64,000 nt of DNA from the NCBI RefSeq assembly GCF_002266855.1, contig NZ_NGJN01000002.1, forward strand, positions 186,001 to 250,000. Direction: 5' to 3'. How positions within the stretch are numbered: position 1 is the stretch's first letter; each line of letters begins with the position of its first letter. This DNA is from Winogradskyella aurantia (GTDB taxonomy: Bacteria > Bacteroidota > Bacteroidia > Flavobacteriales > Flavobacteriaceae). A program made the position numbers and the translations under genes. This document shows positions 18,061 through 24,835 of the stretch, in pieces. A model generated the notes under the pieces. That model ran no database searches. It was not told the DNA's origin and saw nothing but the letters and a program-made list of their open reading frames with translations.

Positions 18061-18626
18061 AATACTTTGTCCTCATCTGGGTGTGGCGCTACCTCGGTCT
18101 TGGGGTAGGTTGCAAACAGGTCTTTAACCAAACCGTTTATATAGGGTCTTAATTTGTTTTTTGGCTTCTTGAGGTCACAAAGTATAGAGGCATGCCATAG
18201 GACTTTATTGGTGTTGAAATCGGCAACATATACAACAAGGGTTTCTTCCTCATAGGTTTCTTGGTGAATGGTGCAATTTTCCCAATACTCCAAATCCTCC
18301 GAATGTTCACAGTTTTTGAATTGGGCGGTTTCCTCACTAATTAAAATTCTAAATCCTGCTTGAAGTTGTGGTTCAAAAACATTTGTGCGATGGTTCTTTT
18401 TTTCCATTTCAACAGCAACGGCATCGCCAATCATTTGTCTTGTAAGCTCAGTATCAAGCTTTGGATGGTTGGTGTGTTCTATAAAAAAATCGTCCATACA
18501 GAGTACATAAGTATCGAATTGGTTAAAATCAACATTGAGGTTATAATCATAAATAACCTCACTTGTTGAAGCACAGTTGAAAAGGAGAAGCAATATTAAA
18601 GCTGAACTAATGGCAGAAACTCTCAT
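18057..18626 (-). CDS. DUF4136-like lipoprotein
   Basis: A 189-residue lipoprotein precursor: the signal peptide ends in the lipobox-like 'LLFNC' with Cys18 as the lipidated residue. The mature part has the pattern of DUF4136 proteins: 'YDYNLNVDFNQFDTYVL' at the N-terminus, a helix with 'IGDAVAVEMEKKN', and a strand pair ending in 'VLWHAS'. The family is common in Bacteroidota and proteobacteria; no function is known. Several Cys residues (in 'FKNCEHS', 'WENCTI', 'SILCDL') could form disulfides. Confidence 0.72.
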   Translation of the reverse strand: MRVSAISSALILLLLFNCASTSEVIYDYNLNVDFNQFDTYVLCMDDFFIEHTNHPKLDTELTRQMIGDAVAVEMEKKNHRTNVFEPQLQAGFRILISEETAQFKNCEHSEDLEYWENCTIHQETYEEETLVVYVADFNTNKVLWHASILCDLKKPKNKLRPYINGLVKDLFATYPKTEVAPHPDEDKVF

Positions 18627-18689
18627 GACTTTAAAATTTATAATGTCACTAAATTTCGGGATAATGCCTTAGAATAACTATGACAATTA

Positions 18690-19505
18690 TCATTTCAACA
18701 AAGAAGGCTTTCTTATAATCCAAACATCCTGTGGTACCCAATTTTTAGACTCTGATATTAACTCGTCATGTTCTAAAATGTCAACATTGGCAAAAAGATT
18801 GTGCATAAAGGTTTTTGGTTGGAAAGCACAATAGGTGCGATGACCCTCCTTTACCTCACCTCGCACTACGACTTGTCCCTGATTGTATTGCTTTAATTCT
18901 GCCTTATCTAGTTTAACCTTAAAGTTATCTCCATGTGTAGTTAGGAACATGATTCCCCCGGGTTTTAATATGCGATGAAGTTCTTTAAACCAATCATGGT
19001 GCATCTCATCAGATAGATGGGTGAAAATAGAAATACCATAAATAATATCCATGACGTTATTTTCGTATGGCAGTTGGGCCTTTAATGAATTTTTGTTGAA
19101 ATCAATTTTAGTTAAATGACTTTTACACCAATTAATGGATTTCTCATTATAGTCCGTACCGTAAAATCTACAACCATTATTTATTATTTTCGGCATATGC
19201 CTAATAACCCTGCCGGGTCCACAGCCCCAATCCAAAATGTTCAAATCTTGCAGCGTGATGTATTTTTTTAAGTAGCCTACAATCCATTTAGCATTTTTAT
19301 AACCCCCATTAAAATACTTATCATAATCTAACTGAAAGGACTCATACATTAAATAATCTGGAGGAAGGACAACCTCTGGATAGTTTCGTTTAAATCTAGA
19401 ATTCTTAGGGTAATTTAGAATTTTTTTTAGGTAAAAACGAATCCAGTCCGCAAGATAAAAGAGCTTAACACGTCGCAATACATTTGAAAGGTATCCTTTG
19501 TTCAT
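18690..19505 (-). CDS. Class I SAM-dependent methyltransferase
   Basis: A 271-residue methyltransferase of the Methyltransf_11/25 type. The N-terminal 75 residues are basic and aromatic; then motif I 'ILDWGCGPGRVIRHM', 'FYGTDYNEKSINW' and 'IIYGISIFTHLSDE' follow in order, with 'LHRILKPGGIMFLTTHG' completing the fold. Such enzymes are frequent in surface-glycan clusters, but no glycosyltransferase adjoins it, and the target is unknown. It is the last gene of the run that starts with the lipoprotein at 22426, 47 bases after the 159-residue hypothetical gene, so co-transcription is possible but not certain. Confidence 0.82.
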   Translation of the reverse strand: MNKGYLSNVLRRVKLFYLADWIRFYLKKILNYPKNSRFKRNYPEVVLPPDYLMYESFQLDYDKYFNGGYKNAKWIVGYLKKYITLQDLNILDWGCGPGRVIRHMPKIINNGCRFYGTDYNEKSINWCKSHLTKIDFNKNSLKAQLPYENNVMDIIYGISIFTHLSDEMHHDWFKELHRILKPGGIMFLTTHGDNFKVKLDKAELKQYNQGQVVVRGEVKEGHRTYCAFQPKTFMHNLFANVDILEHDELISESKNWVPQDVWIIRKPSLLK

Positions 19506-19552
19506 TGAGGCTTAAAGACTAATATAATTTGGGGGTAAATATAGAAATAATG

Positions 19553-20032
19553 CTAAATCTTAGACAGGTCATTTAATTGCATGTTATAATCGAATTGCAA
19601 ATCCTCGTGCAATACCGCAATTTTTTTCTTCAAACTCTCAATTTGTCGCAGGTATAGATTGCTTAGTGTTCTGTTGCGATGGATAGAGGGGTTAAGCTCA
19701 TTTAAACGCTCACAGAAATACAGGAGTAGCTCAACTTCTGTAGTTTTCTTATTGGAATATTTACTGTAGGTTCTTATCTGCCTTAATATCTTTCGTATGG
19801 TTTTCTTCATGTAGAAATAGCTATCTGTGTTTATCCCTTCAAATAGCTCGTCTAAAGTTGTCTTTACGCTCTCAATGTACCCATCTTCATCATGGGCTTC
19901 AAAGAGTAAGTAGGTGAGTAGTGCCTTATTTTCTTTTTTAAAGCGCCCTAAACGCAGGCATAGTTCTAAAAGTTCTTCCTTGTTTAAATGACGGAGTTCC
20001 TTTCTAATAGTAACAATAGATGCAATCTTCAT
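19553..20032 (-). CDS. Conserved hypothetical protein following a LytTR regulator
   Basis: I do not recognise this 159-residue protein. It is cytoplasmic, almost wholly helical and rich in Leu, Lys and Glu ('LRHLNKEELLELCLRLGRFKKE'), with a Tyr/Arg-rich middle and a C-terminal coiled-coil-like helix ('LYLRQIESLKKKIAVLHEDL'). It starts one base after the response-regulator stop, so it is co-expressed with the two-component pair and may be an accessory or an output of it. Confidence 0.6.
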   Translation of the reverse strand: MKIASIVTIRKELRHLNKEELLELCLRLGRFKKENKALLTYLLFEAHDEDGYIESVKTTLDELFEGINTDSYFYMKKTIRKILRQIRTYSKYSNKKTTEVELLLYFCERLNELNPSIHRNRTLSNLYLRQIESLKKKIAVLHEDLQFDYNMQLNDLSKI

Positions 20033-20033
20033 A

Positions 20034-20723
20034 TTACAAATTTAAGGCTTTTAAAACAGCTTTTTTGTAGGTCTGGCCAATTGGAATCATATGTTCGTCA
20101 ACGCTAATTTGATTTCCGCTCAAATAGTTCATACGGTTAAGGTTAATTGAAAATGATTTATGCACACGCAAAAAGTAATGGGGTAGATTATCAATGAAAC
20201 TAGAAAAGGTGCTATGGGTCACTATGGTTTTAGGTTCGGTGTGTACCTTAACATAATCACCAAAAGCTTCCACATATTGAATGTCTTTGTAAAATATCTT
20301 GTGCAGGGCTTTGTTTTCTTTAAGAACTACAAAATCGTCATGGGAATTGTTAGGGCTGTTTAATTCCAATACTTTATTTATGGCAGTTAAAAACCGGTCA
20401 TAGGCTATGGGTTTAAGTAAATAGTCGACAGCATTGACTTCAAAACCTTCTATTGCAAATTGGGGGTAGGCTGTTGTAAAAATAACTTTTGGCGGTTGTT
20501 TTAGGGATTTATAGAAATCCAGTCCTGACTGCCTCGGCATATTGATATCCAAAAAAAGAAGATCTATAGAATCATGGAGTTGTAAATATTTGAATGCCTC
20601 TGCCGCATTGTTGCAAATAGCCTTTAGTTCCAAGACCTCAGTCTCTGAGATGAAGTGTTGTAAAACACGCTGTGATGACTTTTCGTCATCGACAATAAGA
20701 CATGTTATATTTTTATTCGACAT
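20034..20723 (-). CDS. LytTR-family response regulator
   Basis: A 229-residue regulator: an N-terminal receiver domain with acidic Asp12/Asp13, phosphoacceptor Asp59 in 'LLFLDINMP', the conserved Thr ('VIFTTAYP') and Lys ('YLLKPI'), then a LytTR DNA-binding domain (about 125-229) with 'YVEAFGDYVKVHT' and 'FLRVHKSFSINLNRM'. LytTR proteins bind paired imperfect repeats. The gene overlaps the histidine kinase by 11 bases, so the pair is certain. A 15-bp palindrome before the operon (22443-22457) is a possible autoregulation site. Confidence 0.92.
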   Translation of the reverse strand: MSNKNITCLIVDDEKSSQRVLQHFISETEVLELKAICNNAAEAFKYLQLHDSIDLLFLDINMPRQSGLDFYKSLKQPPKVIFTTAYPQFAIEGFEVNAVDYLLKPIAYDRFLTAINKVLELNSPNNSHDDFVVLKENKALHKIFYKDIQYVEAFGDYVKVHTEPKTIVTHSTFSSFIDNLPHYFLRVHKSFSINLNRMNYLSGNQISVDEHMIPIGQTYKKAVLKALNL

Positions 20724-21780
20724 CCGTTTGAAGTTCTAATTTAACCTTAAATATGTCGTCATTGGTCTCAATTTCAAAGGTATGCCTATTGGGGTAAACC
20801 AATTTTAAGTTGTTTCTTAAGTTTTCCAACCCTATACCGCTGTGTTTGTTTTTTAGTTGGTTTTGGGTGTGTAATATAGGATTTGATATATGAAATAGAA
20901 ATTTTGTGCCCTTCTGTTGTAGTTTAATCTTTATGGGTGCAGTGTCAGTGCCTGAAATGGTACCGTGCTTATAGCTATTCTCCAATAACGGAAGCAGTAG
21001 CATAGGATAAATTTCAAACGTTTCATTTTCCACATCTATGTTCAATTCGGTTTTATGTGGTGTTTCTAAACGGTAATTTTGAAAGGCTATAAAGTTCTTT
21101 AAAAGGAGTATTTCATCCTTTAACTGAACACGTTCCGTATCACTATCATAAATGACATACCTCAAAATATCAGAAAGCTCAACAATTGCATTGGTAATGC
21201 TTGATTTCTTATCTAAAGCGAGTGCATATATAACATTAAGGGAATTGAACAGGAAATGGGGATTTATCTGAGACCGCAATGCAAATAGTTGGGTTTCGAT
21301 TTGTTGATTTTTAAATTTTAAACTTTTATTCTCACTGGCATTGAAATAAAACCAGTCTTCTGCTAATTTCATCAATGTCGAACTCACTAAGAAAATAGTG
21401 ACAACAATTATCAGGTTATTATGGGTTAAATAAGAAATAAAGAAATAGGAGGGGAACAAACTATCTATAAGCGGTTGGAAAAACCGAAATATGATATAGC
21501 CGAAAATTGAGGCATTTAAAATAAAGGCAATAACATAGTTGAGATATCTTTCCTGCTTTAAAAACCTAGGCATCAAAACGTAAAAATTTAGGCAGACAGG
21601 AATTGATATTAATATCAAAAATGAGATGGTATAGAGGTAATCGATGCGCACAGGGCGTTTTCCCTTGGTAAAGACAAATATTAAAACCACAAAGGCCAAT
21701 ATCCATAGCACACTGTGAAAAACCAGTGGTCTATGGATATTTGATTTATGCATAAGTGTATTTAAGCTGAGACTACGCAT
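20713..21780 (-). CDS. LytS-type sensor histidine kinase
   Basis: A 355-residue kinase of the His_kinase (LytS/YehU) group. Four membrane helices (about 20-38, 48-70, 82-100, 115-140) replace any outer sensor domain, suggesting it senses the membrane itself. The phosphoacceptor is His175 in 'SQINPHFLFNSL'; the ATP-binding part has Asn268 in 'LLENSYKHG' and 'GIGLENLRNNL'. The ATG at 21780 overlaps the lipoprotein stop by eight bases; another ATG lies at 21753 ('MHKSNIHRP'). Signals to the LytTR regulator next to it. Confidence 0.9.
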   Translation of the reverse strand: MRSLSLNTLMHKSNIHRPLVFHSVLWILAFVVLIFVFTKGKRPVRIDYLYTISFLILISIPVCLNFYVLMPRFLKQERYLNYVIAFILNASIFGYIIFRFFQPLIDSLFPSYFFISYLTHNNLIIVVTIFLVSSTLMKLAEDWFYFNASENKSLKFKNQQIETQLFALRSQINPHFLFNSLNVIYALALDKKSSITNAIVELSDILRYVIYDSDTERVQLKDEILLLKNFIAFQNYRLETPHKTELNIDVENETFEIYPMLLLPLLENSYKHGTISGTDTAPIKIKLQQKGTKFLFHISNPILHTQNQLKNKHSGIGLENLRNNLKLVYPNRHTFEIETNDDIFKVKLELQTDVE

Positions 21781-22426
21781 TATTTGGTTTCAAGGTTTTA
21801 ATGACATCCTTATCCCATTTATTCTCAATGTCAGACGCCATAAACTTTTCTAAAAAACGGTATAGTTCATCACTGCTTGCAGTTAAGACGAAATCATCAT
21901 CTATTCCAGTTTCCTCATGCTTAATACGCATTTTATTGCTTTTAATAAGCTCTTTCACAACCGATTCGTCAAGCCATTTAAGTTTAATGGAACCATCGTC
22001 TTGAAAATCTACATAAGTTACGGAATGGGTCTTTAAGAGGTGTTGTGCGGCCAGGCTATTTAAATCTTCGCTCTCGTACTCAAATGGCGTAAAATCAAGG
22101 AATAAATGTTCTCCCACTAAAAATGGCATGGCAATAAAAGACGCTTCCTTATTGGAACTTGTATATTCAATGATATAGGCTTCCTTATAACGCTCAAAAG
22201 CATCGCGTTCCTCCTTGGAGAGTTGGGCTTTATCGTTGTTTTCTGCCTCGTAGGCTGTTTTAAAGGAAACGATTTCCCAGGTGCTTGTTTTAGAGCTAGA
22301 CCAACTGCCAACAAGTTTGGGATTAAACTTTACCTTTTCCTTTAAGTAAAAGGGGTTTATGGATTTTACAATACAAGAACTAAATAAGACTAAGGCTAAA
22401 GCTACTAATACATGTTTTGGTTTCAT
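21773..22426 (-). CDS. Lipoprotein upstream of the LytS/LytTR pair
   Basis: I do not recognise the family. The 217-residue precursor has a lipoprotein signal ('VALALVLFSSC', Cys18 lipidated). The mature protein begins 'IVKSINPFYLKEKVKFNPKLVGSW', resembling small Bacteroidota lipoproteins whose core is a lipocalin-like barrel, and is rich in Glu, Lys and Ser. It is the first gene of the kinase operon, so it may be the outer component that feeds the kinase, or simply its best known output. A palindrome lies 17 bases before its ATG. Confidence 0.65.
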   Translation of the reverse strand: MKPKHVLVALALVLFSSCIVKSINPFYLKEKVKFNPKLVGSWSSSKTSTWEIVSFKTAYEAENNDKAQLSKEERDAFERYKEAYIIEYTSSNKEASFIAMPFLVGEHLFLDFTPFEYESEDLNSLAAQHLLKTHSVTYVDFQDDGSIKLKWLDESVVKELIKSNKMRIKHEETGIDDDFVLTASSDELYRFLEKFMASDIENKWDKDVIKTLKPNNA

Positions 22427-22442
22427 AATATCCGATTTTAAA

Positions 22443-22457
22443 AGTTTAGGCTAAACT
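22443..22457. promoter_or_regulatory. 15-bp palindrome before the lipoprotein/LytS/LytTR operon
   Basis: AGTTTAG-G-CTAAACT is a perfect inverted repeat with a one-base centre, 17 bases upstream of the operon's first ATG. Its position suits an operator or autoregulation site. LytTR proteins usually bind direct repeats, so the binding protein is uncertain. Confidence 0.4.
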
Positions 22458-22549
22458 CAAAATATCTTCTCATCAATACAACAATTTTCGACAAACATTA
22501 TTCTGCTCATGTCAAACACTATTAATCTTAAACCATGACAATTGCGGTG

Positions 22550-22816
22550 CTACTCTTTGTAGTGTTTTCGAATGGTTCTTTTTACCCTAAACAATCTAAA
22601 AACACCAATACATAAAATGAAAATGGACGATACAATAAGGATAATCCCAAATGACTTTAACTCTCTAAAGAGATCTAGTTTTATGATGGTTATTCCGGTT
22701 CCTAAAATGACCAAGAAAGTTCTGAAATAGGCAAGGAATGTGCGTTCGTTAGCGAGTTTAGTACGTTCTATAGCAAGCCAATCACGCATTATTAAGTGCT
22801 CGTTTTTAGAATCCAT
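22550..22816 (-). CDS. DUF202 (YidH-like) small membrane protein
   Basis: An 88-residue inner-membrane protein with two helices (about 30-46 and 54-72). The N-terminal cytoplasmic part carries the repeating 'LAIERTKLANERTFLAYFRT' pattern that defines DUF202. Some family members are now tied to phosphate or polyphosphate-related membrane processes in eukaryotes (as the last part of VTC proteins), which makes its position 200 bases from two PPK2 kinases suggestive, but no direct link is shown. Confidence 0.85.
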   Translation of the reverse strand: MDSKNEHLIMRDWLAIERTKLANERTFLAYFRTFLVILGTGITIIKLDLFRELKSFGIILIVSSIFILCIGVFRLFRVKRTIRKHYKE

Positions 22817-22872
22817 GTGGTTAAGTATTTAGATGCCCTACAAGTTAATCATAAAAAATCATCCATACCACG

Positions 22873-22912
22873 CTAAGGATTCATAAAACCCATGATGTAA
22901 TACCATCCTTAG
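22873..22912. repeat. 8-bp inverted repeat upstream of DUF202
   Basis: CTAAGGAT (22873-22880) and ATCCTTAG (22905-22912) are exact complements around 24 bases. It lies between the PPK2 gene end and the DUF202 start. The long loop makes a terminator unlikely; possibly a binding site, possibly chance. Confidence 0.3.
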
Positions 22913-23019
22913 GTTTAGTGATAACAGGGTTAATTGAAAAACACTAGTAAACATCTTAAGACGGTCTTTTTAGATATGTATTTAGTCAAGAACTTTTTAT
23001 TTTCACATAAGGCGTTGTT

Positions 23020-23850
23020 TTAGTCGTCTTCGACAATGCTTTTAAAGGGTTTATGCTTAATCTGTGATACATCCTTATTCTCGTATGGAATTTGGTTTAA
23101 GATATATTCAAAAGCTCTTATCCGGGCATTCGTTTTTCTATTGGCTTTAATAATTTTCCAAGGTGCAGCCTTCTGGGTTTGCTGAAACATGGCTTCTTTA
23201 TAAACGGTGTACTCATCCCAAAGGGTTAAGGCCTTTCTATCTACATCGCTATATTTCCATTTTTTAATTGGCGAGGTTACAATATCCTTGAAACGTCGCT
23301 CTTGTTCGTTTTTGGTAATTGAAAAGTAGAGTTTTAATAAGATGATTCCGGAGTCTTGTATCATCTTTTCAAATTCATTGACTTGGCCCATAAAAGTTTT
23401 GTATTGCTGTTGGGTGCAAAAATTGTTTACGGGTTCTACAATAGCCCTGTTATACCAACTACGGTCAAAAAATACAATTTCACCATTATTGGGTAATCGA
23501 TTTATGTAGCGCTGAAAATACCATTGGCCTAATTCGGTTTCATTTGGTTTGGGCAAGGCTACGACGCGGATTGCTCTCGGCGGGAGATGTTGAATGATTC
23601 TACGGATAGCACCACCCTTGCCCGCTGCATCACGGCCTTCAAATAGTATGATTACTTTTTTATTATTGTTGGCTACCCATTGTTGTAGAATGAGCATCTC
23701 TTCCTGGAGCTTTTCCAAGCGTTTCTCATATTTTACATTTTTAATGCCTTTATTGTAGTCCAAGCGACTCAGTCGCAACAGTGCTTCCAATCCTTTTTTG
23801 GAGTTAATGATATCGATATCCTTTTCTGTGAGATTTAATTTGTCGGTCAT
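23020..23850 (-). CDS. ppk2: Polyphosphate kinase 2 family protein (second of two)
   Basis: PPK2 enzymes move phosphate between polyphosphate and nucleotides. The 276 residues are a single P-loop kinase domain with Walker A 'GRDAAGKGG' at 72-80, Walker B and lid entry 'EIVFFDRSWYNR' at 124-135, and the lid helix with 'ERRFKDIVTSPIKKWKYS'. The single-domain form with this 'FDRSWYNR' is common to class I-III; direction (nucleoside diphosphate versus monophosphate) cannot be read safely. It starts on the stop codon of the first PPK2 (TAATG), so the two are translated together. About 45-50 percent of residues appear shared by eye in the core. Confidence 0.93.
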   Translation of the reverse strand: MTDKLNLTEKDIDIINSKKGLEALLRLSRLDYNKGIKNVKYEKRLEKLQEEMLILQQWVANNNKKVIILFEGRDAAGKGGAIRRIIQHLPPRAIRVVALPKPNETELGQWYFQRYINRLPNNGEIVFFDRSWYNRAIVEPVNNFCTQQQYKTFMGQVNEFEKMIQDSGIILLKLYFSITKNEQERRFKDIVTSPIKKWKYSDVDRKALTLWDEYTVYKEAMFQQTQKAAPWKIIKANRKTNARIRAFEYILNQIPYENKDVSQIKHKPFKSIVEDD

Positions 23851-24704
23851 TAGCGGTCGAGTTGTATGGTGTTTCTAAAATAGCGCTGCACAATATTTGG
23901 GTCTGGAAGAATCGTCTTGCAGTTACTGCCCTTATTGTCATACTCAAAGAGGCTTAAGACATATTTGATGCTCTCTAAACGCGCTTGTTTTTTGTCATTC
24001 GCCTTTATGACAACCCATGGGCTAAAGGTGTTGTGTGTCCTTGAAAACATTTGGTTCTTATACTTGGTAAAGTCATCCCATAATTCTTGGCCCTTCTGGT
24101 CAACCGGACTGAACTTCCACTTTTTAAGTGCATTGTTGAGGCGTTTTTCAAACCGTCTTTTCTGCTCATCTTTTGACACAGAGAACCAAAATTTAATAAT
24201 GGTAGTGCCTGATTCATAAAGCATATTTTCAAATTCCGGCACTTGGATAATAAAACGATTATACTGTTGGGGTGTGCAGAAGCCCATAACAGGCTCCACA
24301 ACGGCCCTGTTGTACCAGCTTCTATCAAAGAAAACAATTTCTCCAGCGTTGGGCAATTCCTTTATATAGCGGTTAAAATACCACTGGTTCTTTTCAATTT
24401 CAGTTGGTTTGTTTAAGGCCACGACACGCATAGCCCTTGGATTTAAATGCTCTTTAAATCGTTTGATGGTCCCACCCTTGCCAGAAGCATCACGACCTTC
24501 AAAAATGATAGCTATTTTTCTGTTTTCTTTCTGTACCCATCGCTGAAAATCTACGAGCTCAGCCTGTAAAGGCAATAACTCTTGCTCATAGGCATATTTG
24601 TCTAGGGCCGATTTAATGGTTGGATTGTCCTCTTGATGTTGTTGAAGGTAATTCAGTAAATCTGATTTTTTCTTAAAGGAGGAAAGTATATCTCGTGTTA
24701 ACAT
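23850..24704 (-). CDS. ppk2: Polyphosphate kinase 2 family protein (first of two)
   Basis: A paralogue of the following gene. In the frame opened at 24731 Walker A 'GRDASGKGG' is at residues 79-87 and 'EIVFFDRSWYNR' about 45 residues later; the lid has 'KRRFEKRLNNALKKWKFSP'. I prefer the ATG at 24704 (284 residues, starting 'MLTRDILSSFKKK'), because the nine residues in front are hydrophobic and unlike the family. Two PPK2 copies with different acidic/basic pocket residues may divide labour, for example one making polyphosphate and one making NTPs, or form a hetero-oligomer; this is inference. The C-terminus 'NTIQLDR' differs from its partner. Confidence 0.92.
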   Translation of the reverse strand: MLTRDILSSFKKKSDLLNYLQQHQEDNPTIKSALDKYAYEQELLPLQAELVDFQRWVQKENRKIAIIFEGRDASGKGGTIKRFKEHLNPRAMRVVALNKPTEIEKNQWYFNRYIKELPNAGEIVFFDRSWYNRAVVEPVMGFCTPQQYNRFIIQVPEFENMLYESGTTIIKFWFSVSKDEQKRRFEKRLNNALKKWKFSPVDQKGQELWDDFTKYKNQMFSRTHNTFSPWVVIKANDKKQARLESIKYVLSLFEYDNKGSNCKTILPDPNIVQRYFRNTIQLDR

Positions 24705-24776
24705 ATAGAAATAGATGAGCTTAACTATCAAAGTTAAAATTTACAGTAGCTAAAGTTTATGACATATATCATGCTA

Positions 24777-24810
24777 CAAAATAAAATAACCTCTTCGCAT
24801 GGCAAAGAGG
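24777..24810 (-). terminator. Rho-independent terminator of the fused E1 gene
   Basis: CCTCTT (24790-24795) and AAGAGG (24805-24810) form a stem with a 9-base loop; on the minus strand it is followed by a T-rich run (24777-24789). It lies 25 bases after the stop of the 803-residue dehydrogenase gene, and before the PPK2 pair. Confidence 0.65.
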
Positions 24811-24835
24811 TCAGTACTATTTATTTCGCAAAGAC

